The notes under the pieces are model-generated. The model was not told where the DNA came from, searched no databases, and saw only the letters and a program-made list of their open reading frames with translations. This document shows positions 1 through 11,699 of a stretch of 64,000 nucleotides of DNA, piece by piece; the stretch's first letter is position 1, and every line of letters starts with the position of its first letter. The stretch lies in contig JASSKH010000003.1 in NCBI GenBank assembly GCA_031763025.1, positions 12,534,734 through 12,598,733 of the forward strand, in the 5' to 3' direction. This DNA comes from Macrocystis pyrifera (Eukaryota; Sar; Phaeophyceae; Laminariales; Laminariaceae). The translations under genes were made by a program, and so were the position numbers.

Positions 1-59
1 TTCTGATCACTTCCACCTATTATTTGTACGTACTTACCACGCACTTCCATTAAACTTCC

Positions 60-1225
60 AATGGCTACAGCTTACTTATTTATATGTCTTCCATTTAACT
101 TCCATTTCAATGGAAACTCCCACGCACTTCCGCAGACTCTTCCATCCACTCCTATATTCAAGCTTACCTTTCACCTAATCCCACTTACTTACATCCGCTT
201 CCAATTATCAAACTCCCAAAGTTACATGTAATCCCTACTTACACGGAAATTCATATCAGCGTTCGCCGAAGCTTCCATACAATCTCATACCAGGTATGCA
301 AGAATAAGTTCAGCATACTTTCACGTACTTTCACGTGCTTTCTTCCACTTCCAATAAACTCCCAAGAAATGTATTTGCCTTGTGTTACCATGGAAAACTC
401 ACATCTACGTCTGCAGACGCTTCTATCCACTCCCCGGGGCCCATATGCATGTGGGACTTTGGCCTAATTACTTCCTTTTGGAAGTGAAAATGGAAGTTTG
501 GAAGTCCAAATGGAACTATTGGAAGTCGGGTATGAGCCTACCACGCGAATTCCATTCTACATTCAACTTCCAAAACCTCCATTTCGACTTCCAAACGGGT
601 TGGTTTTTCTTCCCCAAAGGGAAGTTTTTGACTTCCCAATGGAAGTTTCTTCCAAACGGACCTCCAAATGGAAGTTTTTTACTTCCAAATGGAAGTGTTA
701 GACTTCCATGAAATTTATCGACTTCCAAATGGAAGTTTTCGACTTCCAAAGGGAAGAGTCTAACTTCCAATAACTTCCAAATGGAAGTTGTGAAAGTCCA
801 AAAGGAAGTTTAGGAAGTCAAAATGGAAGCTTCGCTAGCAATTCGAAACCTTCCTTTTCGACTTCCAAAACTTCCATTTGGACTTCCACAACTTCCATTT
901 GGAAGTTCCACAACTTCCATTTAGAAGTTCTACAACTTCTATTTGGAAGTTATATACTTCCATATGGAAGCTTCCACCCGACTTCCATTTTGACTTCCAC
1001 AACTTCCATTTTGACTTCCACAACTTCCGTTTTCATTTCCATAACTTCCATTTGGAATGAAAATTTTGGAAGTTTTTTTTCTTTCAAATGGAAGTTTTGG
1101 AAGTCGAGTGGAAGCTTCCACCCATTTACCAAATAATGAGGTGGACCCTATATTTCATGGAAGTTTTGGAAGTCGAGTAGAAGCTTTCACCCATTTACCA
1201 AATAATGAGGTGGACCCTGTATTCC
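60..1225. repeat. CTTCCA/TGGAAG palindromic minisatellite
   Basis: A long, imperfect array is built from CTTCCA and its complement TGGAAG, often joined as a small dyad such as ACTTCCATTTGGAAGT. Spacing is irregular, about 15-25 bases. The right end carries two copies of a roughly 70-base unit containing AATAATGAGGTGGACCCT (about 1085-1155 and 1156-1222). Open frames across it simply translate the repeat on both strands and are not genes. Confidence 0.85.
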
Positions 1226-1302
1226 ATACCAACCAGTAGTACCTAGTACAGTCAAACTATCAATATATTACAAGAAAGATTAATACTTAATAACACTATT
1301 AT

Positions 1303-1640
1303 TATATTGGTATTATTGCCGTTGTAGCCCACAGCTCCGAACTGCGCACCACCAAGCAAGTCCTTCTGCGAGTCCTTGACTTTTCCAGCGCCGATAACGT
1401 ACTGACCACACCGCGCCCTCTCGTGCGCCAAAGCAAGGAGCGAGCTGCCGTTTACGAATGGCTGTCTCGACGCTCGTCTCGCACAATGCGTCTTCTATAG
1501 AAGCTTTGGCGTACGAGAGGGCGCGGTGTGGTCCGTACGTTTATCGGCGCTGGAAAAACCAAGGACTCGCAGAAGGACTTGCTTGGTGGTGCGCAGTTCG
1601 GAGCTGTGGGCTACAACGGCAATAATACCAATATAATGAT
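1303..1640. repeat. Inverted repeat (hairpin) with LINE-derived arms
   Basis: Arms of about 130 bases at roughly 1303-1434 and 1504-1640 are near-perfect reverse complements, enclosing a loop of about 70 bases. The right arm resembles the LINE 3' coding region around 12255-12355 (shared GCGTACNAGAGGG and GACTCGCA blocks). The hairpin therefore looks like an inverted duplication of LINE sequence. Both arms share the flank TATTGGTATTATTGCCG. Confidence 0.8.
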
Positions 1641-1960
1641 ACTTTGACCGTACTAGGTACTACTGGTATGAAATATAAGAAGGACGTCTTTCATTTGCAC
1701 TGTGCTCATCTAATAAGGAGCCCATATGTTCGGAGTTTGGCGATGTACGTACTGCAGTATATGTGTGTGTGTTCCGCGCTGAGAGTCCACGTCTCAGACC
1801 CGTACCGCAGGGTCTCGACCATCTCGACCTGCAGCATGTTACGTGGACTTTCACGCAGACTGAGCGGTGCGGTTGTGAAATATTATCATCGCAGAGCTCT
1901 GGACCTACCCGTTTGAGACATGCCCACATAATACTGCTGTAGTGCTGAGCCGGATCCATC
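1455..1960 (-). mobile_element. LINE 3' fragment, second copy
   Basis: Bases 1455-1625 and 1768-1960 match the 3' coding part of the minus-strand LINE at 12.21-12.55 kb, in the same order and orientation. About 140 unrelated bases (1626-1767) separate the two blocks. The second block shares GTGTTCCGC, CAGGGTCTC and CCGTTTGAG with the LINE. It is a truncated, diverged copy with no usable reading frame. Confidence 0.65.
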
Positions 1961-3300
1961 TTCTAGAATTGATCTCAGCATTCATTCATGAGGGTTGGAG
2001 GTTGGAGTTCAGGTTGTTGCAGTTTCTCTCGGGTTCAGGGCGGGGATCGCACCGAGCTCATACACGATGTTGTTGTGGTACTTTTTTTTCACGTGTCTCC
2101 AACGTATGTATGTATGTATGCATGATATACCGTCCCGTGGTGGCGCACACGCTCTGGCGATGTTGGTCGCGGGGGGGGGGGCTATACCGGTCATGGTGCA
2201 GTGGTCCATGCTTGTTGATGCTTAGTCGATGCTCGGTCCATGGGTGTATGGGTATCACACGACCTGGTGCATGATTTTACAAAAAAAAAAACTACAAAAT
2301 ATACGTCAGCATGCGCAGCATGCGCATGAAGGACGCGACTGAACGGGGGACTGTCAGCAGGTCAGCCAGAAACAGGTAAATCTTCATTTTTTAACACTAC
2401 TTATTTGGCCAATAAAGCGGCGATGATCGCGCCTGGTTTTCACTTGCCTCCAACGAGGTCCAAAACCCACACAACAGGTCGAAGGTCATGCGCCCACATG
2501 TACATCCATCTGCAGCAGTAGTACTGGTACATACAGCAGAAGGGGGGGGGCTAAATAACATCAAGCAGCACTACCACCACCACCACCACCACCAGCAAGC
2601 AGCAGTCGGTGCGGCGCGGCTGCCTATCTCTCCGCAGCAAGCAGAACAAGCGAAGACGCTGCTGCTGCTGAACCTTGAACCCTTCGAGGGTCTCTCAGAA
2701 AGACTTTTTCAGCGGCATATCGTCTGCTACTATAAATATTAAGATGGTGAATGGCGTCGGAGTCTTGGCAACCATGGCGGCGGTGTTGCTGAGCGTAAGC
2801 CCCTTCCAGGACGTCTGCGGTGAGAGCAAAGCACAAGCGAGGTCTGCAATCTGTAATATACATGGTATACGATACAAAGCGAGAGGAGGCTCAACAGCTA
2901 CTCCTACCGATCCGCAGCAACAACAACAGCTGCAGTGCACCTGCAGCAGTACCTTTCGTTTCCGCGGTGACAGACCTTTTGTTACGACACTCGTGCACCT
3001 GCATAGCAATTCTTGTACGTACGTACTGGCTGTAGTTGCCAAGTGTCCTGATACCTGGTACCGATACCTGGTGTGATCCAGTCAGCATGTACCAGTCATG
3101 GTGCAGTCGTCCCTCTTATAGTGCGAGTTAAATAGTGCCGGTTGCACGTTACCTGGTATTGATTGGTGCCCGTGGAATCGCTTTGCACAGATGGGAATCA
3201 CCAATCGTATATATGTTGTGTGTTCTTCCGTTCTTCCCACCAGTAACCGTCAACATCCAGCACAACAACCAGTTATTTAAGTAGAGTTGCACCCCGTCTG
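1961..3300. other. No gene recognised; microsatellites
   Basis: I see no convincing exon here. The stretch contains a G-run at about 2170, short A-runs at about 2280, a (CAC)n/(CCA)n triplet run at about 2570-2594, and CAG-rich triplets at 2590-2960. Open frames shorter than 135 codons exist on both strands but show no recognisable motif. Confidence 0.5.
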
Positions 3301-3551
3301 ACTGAGAACGGGGTACCCGGTAGCGGGTACCCGGAACCGTCAGAACCGGAACCGTCCCGGTCCAACTCACGGAATCGCGGGTATTTGTACGCCGGGTACC
3401 CGTCAATTGTTCTGTACCGGTATACGTTGATTTATACTTACACTGCAGCAGCTGTGCCGCTAGACTCTCGCAACTCGCCCCTGCAGACTACAGACCGAGA
3501 ACAGATAATTACCCGACCTGCCGTCGCACAACAGGCTACACACAAACAAAC

Positions 3552-3590
3552 GATACCCCATACCCCATACCCCATACCCCATACCCTTGA
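3552..3590 (+). repeat. 7-base tandem repeat ATACCCC
   Basis: Five consecutive copies of ATACCCC. It resembles a telomere-like heptamer, but it is a short interstitial run in otherwise unremarkable DNA. Confidence 0.85.
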
Positions 3591-3945
3591 CAGCGTAAGC
3601 GGCCCTACTTTACCATGAACCAGGAGATAGACCAATCACAAGGAGTCCCAACCTTTCGATGTTGCTGTTCGCAGAGGGACCGATGTGATTGCGGATTGCG
3701 GGATTGCAGCAGTGAAGATCGAACACCATAGTTTCCCCGCGGGGTTGATACTGAATGTTTTATAATTGGACGGATATCGGTCCGGGTTCTTACATTTTGG
3801 GGTTTTTTACAGCGAAGTCTGTTTTGATCTTCATCATGTGCTATTTTTGTCGCAGTAGTACGGGCGAAGGTTTCGTTAGCATGTCTTACTTTCTTCCTTG
3901 TTACTGCGTGTGTGGGTATTTGTCGCATGATTTGTTTGATGCAAC

Positions 3946-4225
3946 CAACAATATCCGAAGGATCTTCCTCATGATCTGACTAGCGAAACAATGGTACCGT
4001 AGAATGAAAATTACATTCCATGATAGCTTTGATTTCAACTCCCCACTCCCCACTTCTCTACTCGATGCCACAAAGAATTTGATGCAATCAATAATATTCG
4101 AAGGATCTTCCTGGTGACTTGACGAGCGAAACGAGGAGAAAAGGGTAGAATTACCTTCCATGATACTCGTAGCTTTTATTTCAACTCCCCACTCCCCACC
4201 TCTGTATTCGATCCCACAGAGAATA
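3946..4225. repeat. Tandem duplication of about 145 bases
   Basis: Two adjacent units share GAAGGATCTTCCT, GCGAAAC, TTCCATGATA and CAACTCCCCACTCCCCAC in the same order. The first unit starts near 3946 and the second near 4100. No coding sequence is apparent. Confidence 0.75.
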
Positions 4226-4311
4226 CCCCTACCTACTTTCCTTCTGCCTTCTTCCTTTGCCACGATTCATCGATAGAGGCGAAATGAAGTCATGCCTTCC
4301 CCCCTTCCGAC

Positions 4312-4575
4312 TTACCACGCCGCCGCTCAAAAGCTAAAAGGGGAGCAAATAGCATGATAACCCGGGTACCCGGGTAAGCGGGTAAGCGGGTACCCGTGTT
4401 CGACCTACCACGCCGCCGCTCAAACGCAAAAGGGGGAGCAAGTAGTGTATGGTAACCCGGGTACTCGAGTACCCGGATGCCCGGGTACCCGTGTCCGCCT
4501 TACCCGCCGCCGCTCAAACGCTAAAAGGAGAGCAAATAATGTACGGTAACCCGGGTAACCGATTCCGGTTCCGGC
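4312..4575. repeat. Three tandem units rich in ACCCGGGTACCCGG
   Basis: Three units of roughly 95 bases each contain CCGCCGCTCAAA, then AGGNGAGCAAATA-like sequence, then GGTAACCCGGGTA. KpnI-like GGTACC and CCCGGG dyads dominate. Similar GGGTACCCG blocks recur at 3310-3420 and about 5325-5350. Confidence 0.75.
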
Positions 4576-4644
4576 TCAACCCCCCCTCACCCGGTCGGGT
4601 ACCCGGTTCCAAATTTTGAGGGGGTTGAACAACCTTACGTACGA

Positions 4645-4760
4645 CTGCAGCTATTCAATCCTAGAGAGACGCAAGTTCTGTCGCCACGAAACTACGCCAC
4701 AGAGATACTACATAGTTATGCAGTAAGCATAGCAGACAATGCAGTGTGCCATGTGGTGGT
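4645..4760. repeat. Dispersed repeat, copy also at 10.92 kb
   Basis: This block matches 10918-11030 in the same orientation: ATTCAATCCT, CAAGTTCTGT, CTACGCCACAGAGATACTAC and ATGCAGTAAGCA occur in the same order in both. No frame is conserved between the two, so it is a non-coding dispersed repeat of unknown family. Confidence 0.7.
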
Positions 4761-6340
4761 GTGCGGCGTAGTGCCGGGTGCCGCTATTGTGCCCGTATTT
4801 TGCTGGCGCATACCGACACTCCTGTCTGTAATCTACTCAGTCAACGCCGACTGAGCGTAGTAGTCTAGATACCGGCAAGTTTATTGTACCAACAAATGGC
4901 GGTACGTGAATTCGATTCTCGGCCATCATGAACTTTTCCACCCATTCGTTGGTGGATAAAGGAAAAAAGAAAGTAGTGGCGGATTCCTCTAGTCCAACCA
5001 GTAGCGCGTGGCCAGGGGTTCGCCCCGAAGATCAATACCAAGCACGACTCGAACTCACAAAGTACATGTTTTGTCAGGCAGAAGGAGCGAGCTACGACCT
5101 ACTGTTGATGCTCTAGTCTAATCAGCTGAGTAGAATATTAATAGAGTAGAGTAGTACCAGTAGGTAATCCTTCTAACCAGGAGCAGTTGATAGCGATATA
5201 TTGTGGAAGAACAATCAATCGGAGTTCGGCGAACGGGCGGGTACTCATGACGTAATTACTCGCAGGCTCCGAATACCCGCGGGTATTGAGGTTGGACTCT
5301 ACGCGTTGAACGGGTAGGGTCCGACCGGATATGCCCGCCGGGTACCCGGGTATAACATATTAAAGAGGCCAATTTCTAGACCCAAGCCCCAGCCTGCCAC
5401 ATGTTGTGGTAACGAGAGGTGACAGGTACCAGTATGAAATGTCATGCGTGCAGGGGCTCCGCATGGCGATGCCGGCACCCATCCTTCGGATAGGAAATAT
5501 ATATATCTCACTCAGCGTAATTTATTGCCTGGTAGGTATGTTCATATCGATGATGACGGCGCTCGCTGTTCTTTCGATATCTGATGCGCACAGAATCAAG
5601 TCAATGACATGTTCGATATATAAAGGTCAAACCACTGAGAGCTACTCAGAAACATTATTTATTTGTAAAACAGGCATGCCTAGTGTTGCAGGAGGATGGC
5701 AATGCTGAGTCATCGTTGATGTTCAGTTATCAAAAGCTCACCCTTAGTGTCAGTCCTCAGAAAACCCTTACCTGGTATCGCGTTGCCTCCTAATATATAG
5801 CCCCAGAATGGGATGCCCAGAGAGGCTTCTAGTGCTGAAGAATGCACATGTGGCATCGATTGAAAGCCTATCTTCGATGGCATATTTTGCACAGACGACA
5901 TTTTCGATTCGCGCAGTAGTTCTTGAGATAAACACATCAAAGTGAGCGTTTTGGGCTTATTTTGGGACTATTTACTATGGGCCTCCGTGATATAGTCGTT
6001 TCTGGTGTTCCCTTGGTCAATTCGTCCAAGGCTCAGGGTCATTTACAGTAGTAGGGTGTATTGGCCATCGCTGTTCGATGGCAGACGTTCGAATGTTGAG
6101 TGGAACTCATATCAAAGAATATTCCGCCACAGCCACTTCCTGACCCCCCGGTGTCTTGCGAGGGCACCCCTTGGTGATGCCCTACCCATATATGCACTAC
6201 CTTGGCCATCGTGCGCTTGCCAGCCGGTTGTAAAAACTGTACCGGAACTTCATTCCAACGCTTCGAACTCCTCCGATGTTCCTGTTCGACCCTGGGTAAC
6301 TGATCTTTCGTTTATTCGGCACTTATTTCGTAAAAATTAA
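4761..6340. other. No gene recognised
   Basis: Only short unmatched frames occur, the longest being 111 codons near 6005-6340 on the plus strand, with no recognisable domain. Composition is mixed and no large repeat is visible. GGGTACCCG-type dyads recur near 5230-5350. Confidence 0.4.
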
Positions 6341-6349
6341 GCAGGGCTT

Positions 6350-7240
6350 TTGGCGGGTCGGGTCAAATCTCGCGGGTCGGGTCGGGTCGGGTCGGGTCAG
6401 CTGACCCGACCCGACCCGCGAGATTTTGAAAGCCTCTTGACCAGACCCGACCCGACCCGCGAGATTTAAAAAGTTGTTGACCCGACCCGACCCGACCCGT
6501 GAGATTTTTAAAAATATCCTGACCCGACTCGACCCGACCCGCGAGATTTCAAAACCTCCTGACCCGACCCGACCCGACCCGTCACCTTCGGATTGACCTG
6601 TGAGACACGGGTTTCATGCGGGTCGGGTCACCTTGACCCGCGAGACTATCTTGACCCGCAGGTCCGACCTGCGGATCCGGCCCGTGGGTCCACACTTCAA
6701 AAACAATTTTATATTGATTTTTGTGCCCACAAGCAATATGTGGCCTGGCTGCAGTGGGAATAAATGGATGCGGGCATGCGTATATGGATTTGGCAGCGTT
6801 TTAATGTTTGAATAAGATACCAAAGGAGTATTAGTGAGTGTTTGTACGAGAAAATCCTTGGAGTAAGAGAGCGGGAAGTGTTTTGAGTGTCGGATCCGCG
6901 GGCCGAATGCGCGTGTCCGACCCGCGGGTCAGCAGAAAAGAACTCGCGGGTCACGCTGGCCCGAACCGCGAGTGACCCGTTTCTCGCGGGCTATGATCTG
7001 ACCCGTCCCGTGATTTTTTCATCACCTCTTGACCCGATCCGACCCGACCCGTGAGATTTGAGAAACTCTTGACCCGACCCGACCCGACCCGTGAGATTTG
7101 AAAACCTCTTGACCCGACCTGACCCGACCCGTGAGATTTTGAACACTTCCTGACCCGACCCGACCCGACCCGACCCGACCCGTGACATTTTGAACACCTC
7201 GTGACCCGACCCGCGGGTCGGGTCATGACCCGCGAAAAGC
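6350..7240. repeat. GACCC/GGGTC minisatellite with a strand switch
   Basis: Blocks of (GACCC)n alternate with spacers of the form GTGAGATTTGAAAACCTCTT, giving a unit of about 45-60 bases repeated more than ten times. The left edge begins as GGGTCGGGTC and flips to GACCCGACCC at about 6402 through a GTCAGCTGAC dyad. The middle (about 6700-6900) is interrupted by unique sequence. The Gly-Ser-Arg-Val frames it encodes are repeat translations, not proteins. Confidence 0.9.
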
Positions 7241-8855
7241 CTGGCACTCGATAAAAAAAACAAAATGTGAAAACGGAGGTATCGGGATCTCTACGTCTAT
7301 TTTTTTTAGTTTGACCAATAGAAGTCACGTATACTCTTTAGTTCTTCTGCTCTTCGCTGTTTTATTTCGTTGTTTTATGTCGTTTTTTTTTCCGCGTTAG
7401 AGCCCATCTTAACGGGGAACGCTAAATTTCGTTATTTTGCAATAAATTTTAAAATGCAATGAATTTTAATTTGATTTCGAAATAAAACGTGTTTGTATCG
7501 GGAAACGACGTATTCATTGTCAAACGAAAACGAATTCGGGATGACCTGGAATAACGCACCGCGTCACACAACGCCCAGCCGACAAACAGCGACGAGCGTA
7601 GACGAGAGTGAAGGTTTGCGTTGTCGCGTGCGCGCTGCCGCCAGCTTTTTTTTCTTTTTGGTGGCACAAGATAGGAAGCTATCACTCTTGGGGTGTTTTT
7701 GGTGGGCGGAGGGAGCCCTCAAGCGCCACGTGCGGAACAGCAACGGTGATGCAGCTATCGAGGTCTCGAGCGTATCCTCTGTTTTTTTGCTCGTTTGCTC
7801 GAAAATTTGGATTTGCGGCCGCTATGATATCTTTTGAGGCGCCACCGCCGGGGTACGATGCGCTATGGTCGGTGGGCGTGGGCGCGGCTATTGCTCCGGT
7901 CATCTGTCGTTGAGGTTCGTGTTTTATCGCCTCGATCGTGGTCACCGAAGCGGCCAACAATCACCCCAGACTCCAGCGGGGGTGTTGACCCACCATGAAC
8001 ATGCTACATCAAGGCTAATCAACTGTGAGTTCGACTGATTAAGTAGTTGATACTCAAATTTGCAAGCTGCGTAATATGCCTCGTCTATGTTCCATTTTTA
8101 CCGAATTTTACAAGTGTTACAATAAACTGAACGCGCGTATTCTATATGTGGTTCCTTGTCAAATACATAGGCCAGTGGCTCCCCTGGATGCTGCCCGGGT
8201 CAACAGGACAATTTAAACTAATCATTCTGCGCGCTGATCCTATATAACCCGAACAAGGGAGAATGATATAACGTTGCAACCTGTCGAAACCTTTTCATTT
8301 CACAAAATATTTATATGTTGATTGAGTGTTGTTGAGTTTTAGTATGGTATGGTTCTAATTGAAATTAGAAAAATCGCACGAAAAAAGTCCCGCAAGACTT
8401 TTCACTCAAATTGAAATTTTCTAATTTGCCTTGAGAATGCCTGCTTGGTGATGCACTCAGCAGCCAATCAGATGCAAATTCAACTAGAAAAAAAAGCAAA
8501 TTGAAAAAAAAAAAGTTCTCGATAAGATGGGGCCTTGGGACCGGCCCTAACGGCCTAAATACTAAATACTACCAGACTGATGAGCAGTACTACATACCAG
8601 TACAGCGGTCTACTCTACAATCAAGTGCCAGACTGTCCCCTGAACCACGTGTCTTGATACAGGTACGATCTACTGAGACGTTTCCGGTACTACTGCTGTA
8701 GCACGTCACGTGATCCCTTACGCGTAGTATATATATGCCTATCTTCTCGTAGCGGTAGGTATTGCATTCCCTCATAGCTACGCGATACCATCACAGTAGC
8801 GGCCGAAGTAGTGTCACTATTTTTTGGCAGTATTCTTCAACACGCAAACACACAA
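7241..8855. other. No gene recognised
   Basis: AT-richer DNA with T-runs near 7300, 7385 and 7650 and A-runs near 8500. The longest frames are just over 110 codons and match nothing I know. No splice-supported exon chain was found. Confidence 0.4.
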
Positions 8856-8859
8856 AACG

Positions 8860-9560
8860 TAGTAACGGACCCCGAAATCCTGCACACCTCGGATAACGTA
8901 ACACTTATCTACGTTATGGGGCCTAACACAGGAACGTGGTACAACGTACTAACATATTGTTAGCACTGGAGGAGCGATCACGGTAACACGGCAACAGAGT
9001 GTTAACTGGAAACCGATGAACGTGCACGTGCCTTAACGTTATGTCGCTGCTCGGTCTCGTCCAGCTCTGGTACAGTAACATTATGCTATGCCGTGATCAG
9101 TCCTTGAACTATTAATAAGACTGACTGTAACACAATGTTAGGCTATGACCAAACACGTGCTACGTACGTTATCCCTCTAACATGCCCATATCGATATCCA
9201 CATATTTACATATTTACTAACACGATAACATGGTGTTACTGCTGTCGACGCAGCGTTAGACATAACACACTAACATAGTGTTACCCTTAGGAGGAGTGTT
9301 TGACATAACACCCTCACATAACGATACCATGTTCGCCAGCACTGCTGACACGTAATATTGTGTTACAGATAACACACTCACGTAACATAACGCAATGGCC
9401 AGCACTACTAACACTACGTTATCTGGACCCCCCATCTGATTGTCTTAGGCTCGGAGAACGTAACACTTAACGTACGTTAGATACGTTACAGTCTTTGCCG
9501 GCCCATACGTAACATTTTTATGTTAGGATATTAGCCTAAAATGCGGAAGTCTCTACATTA
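8860..9560. repeat. TAAC/GTTA motif cluster
   Basis: Dozens of copies of TAACA, TAACG, GTTAC and TGTTA lie in both orientations, many as small dyads such as CTAACATATTGTTAG, over about 700 bases. This resembles the subterminal motif clusters of some DNA transposons, to which the transposase of such elements binds. A second cluster lies at about 15890-16085. No target-site duplication could be identified. Confidence 0.6.
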
Positions 9561-9585
9561 TGCTAAGGTGTTACCGTCTGTAAAT

Positions 9586-10775
9586 GTATGGGGAGACAGT
9601 GATTGAGTATCACTCCGTGAGCGATATCCCAGCTCTACAACAGCACGACAAAGCAGAGAGGCTAGGAACAATAGAGCTTATGTCGAACGCAGCGAACGCT
9701 GCGGCGGGCACCCCGCTCGCTTTTCGTTAGGTACGGAACTGGTTGAAATGCAAAAAGAAAGGAGGACCTGAGCCGTAAAAATCCGGACCTATCCCATGTA
9801 ATGCTGTAGAGTACAACAGAACATCGGCCCGCGCCAGAAGGAGCCGGTCGCCGGCGTCGGACGTCGGAGCCAAATGGGAACACGAAGAACGCGGCGCCTC
9901 ATGAGACCCCCGTGGAGTCGATATTTGCTTTGTGGCTTCTGAACGTGTATTGTGACCACGAACGAGGTTTTACTGCGATAACAAATATCTCTGCTGCTGG
10001 ACGAACGGAAAGGGTTGTTTACTGCTGTATGAGTACGTACAGTATTAATAGTCAGTTTTTACGTCCTGGTTTCTTTTGTATTAGAGAGGGCGAGCGACTG
10101 AACATCTTTCACGCAAGATATCACGTCCACCCGACCGTTAGGCTTCTCTCAAAGTAAGTGAATGGATCTTCCCCAAATTTGAAAGTCGAGGAACAAATGG
10201 GATGGAGGGGCGAAGACCAAGCGAAACGTAGAGAACATGCCGACTGCTGTGGCAGACGTTATGCGCGATTCATTACGCGAAAGTGTATGACAACTGCGGC
10301 GGGTGGCGGGCTGCGGTATCTGGGAAAATATAGTGTGGGAGATCACCTACAAAAAAGCTCCGCATTTGTCGACCCTCGAGCACGGCATGAACGTCTGTTA
10401 GTTCCGGAAGAACCGCATGGCGACACGCCACAACACTGCGTGCCGACTACCAGGTACACGCGTCCCGGGTGCATCACACCGCAATCGCATACTTCAGCCC
10501 CGTATCACCGTCGGAGGGGTATGGAAAATCGTACTCGACGTTCCCACGGAACAACCAACGGTAGCAGAACCCCTAATCAACTAGGTTACAAGTTTGGAGA
10601 TAATAAGGAAGACAAGGAGCCCGCAAGAAGGATACGAATCAAACGAGCGACGACATTGAGATAAGAAAAGGGTCAATAAGTATGGGTGTGATCTCACGCC
10701 GCAGCAGAGAGAGGCCTCATTGATCCCAAACTATATACGAGTTAACCTACGACGTGATTTCACAACAGTAATCTG
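9586..10775. mobile_element. Unclassified element, long copy
   Basis: The left block (9586-9666) matches 15575-15654, and the right block (about 10703-10775) matches 15833-15902, in the same order and orientation. In this copy the blocks are about 1.04 kb apart; in the other they are about 0.18 kb apart. So one copy has an insertion or the other an internal deletion. A 168-codon open frame (10158-10664, plus) lies in the extra sequence and has no recognisable domain. The TAAC cluster abuts this copy on the left. Confidence 0.45.
10158..10664 (+). CDS. Unrecognised open frame, 168 codons
   Basis: I do not recognise this protein. It is basic (many Arg/Lys), hydrophilic, without a membrane segment or signal peptide, and contains scattered Cys/His but no clear zinc-finger spacing. 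It lies within the extra segment of the long copy of an unclassified element. It could be a chance frame: codon use is not obviously biased and there is no promoter or splice evidence. A domain function is not claimed. Confidence 0.15.
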   Translation: MNGSSPNLKVEEQMGWRGEDQAKRREHADCCGRRYARFITRKCMTTAAGGGLRYLGKYSVGDHLQKSSAFVDPRARHERLLVPEEPHGDTPQHCVPTTRYTRPGCITPQSHTSAPYHRRRGMENRTRRSHGTTNGSRTPNQLGYKFGDNKEDKEPARRIRIKRATTLR

Positions 10776-10830
10776 GAACAGAAAAGAGGGGACGCCAGCA
10801 GGGTGGATCCCTTTTCGGGAAAGTCTCATT

Positions 10831-10863
10831 GTTGTATGTTGTTGTTGTTGTTGTTGTTGTTGT
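10831..10863 (+). repeat. (GTT)n microsatellite
   Basis: An uninterrupted run of about nine GTT triplets follows an imperfect GTTGTATGTT start. It is non-coding. Confidence 0.9.
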
Positions 10864-10917
10864 TTTCTTCACATTAAACCGTTTTCTCTACCCGTCGACA
10901 TCCAGCACTGGTCCGTG

Positions 10918-11030
10918 CCGATTCTTCAATCCTCAAGAGATACAAGTTCTGTGGTTACAAAGCTACGCCACAGAGATACTACGTTGCCACGTATGCAGTA
11001 AGCACAGTGGGCAATGCAATGCCGTATCAT
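10918..11030. repeat. Dispersed repeat, partner of 4.65 kb
   Basis: Second copy of the block described at 4645-4760, in the same orientation, at roughly three-quarters identity by eye. Confidence 0.7.
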
Positions 11031-11699
11031 ATACTGGATACGACAGGCACGACAAACACATTCCATGAAATAGAGAAACGAAACGAAACAAAGAAAAAAA
11101 AAAAGAAGACAAATCCAAAGAGAAAAAGAAACAAGAAAAAAAATACGTACAACAAACAAACCGTCGTGCCCCCCCCGCAGGGGATGTGGCAGACACTTGA
11201 AAAGAACGAGCTGGAAAAAAAAGGAAAAAGAAGAAAAACACCACTACTCGTCGTAAACAGAGTAAGACTAAGAACCAAGGGAAAATAAAATGGCAAACCA
11301 AAACACAAAGCATCCTCCAGGTAGCGGCAGCAGTTTATGGTACGAGTAGCACAGCCAGGTTCTTCCTGCTAGTCCGCCTGGTACCTTGCTACCCTGTCTG
11401 CCGCCTCCGTCCAGCGTTTGTCAACTATGCCCGGTCCCTCGGCGTCAGACAATACGAAACAAGCAAAGCAGGCTCGTCATCCACCCACGCCACACGACTC
11501 CTTCAATAAGGCTGATCAATCGAAGAAAGGAAGAGAAAGAAATGATATGAAAATCACAGAGGATTAGTCCAAGGAAAAAAAAAACAAAAATAACTAAATA
11601 ATAGAAATTACCAAAAAAACAAGAGGGAGACAAAGGAAGACCACGTTCGAACCATTTGCACCAGTTGGTGACACGAGTAGTATAGGCATGTTCTACTTC
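11031..11699. other. A-rich spacer, no gene recognised
   Basis: Purine-rich, with repeated short A-runs (11080-11155, 11210-11260, 11570-11625). Phe-rich frames on the minus strand are translations of these A-runs. This block lies just downstream of the 3' end of the minus-strand LINE, so part of it could be LINE 3' untranslated sequence. Confidence 0.4.

Noticed and set aside
3552-3590. Telomere
   Set aside because: Only five ATACCCC units, internal, and not extended on either side.
6951-7328. Gly-Ser-Gly-Arg-Val rich frame of 125 codons
   Set aside because: It is a translation of the GACCC minisatellite; all frames of the array stay open for the same reason.
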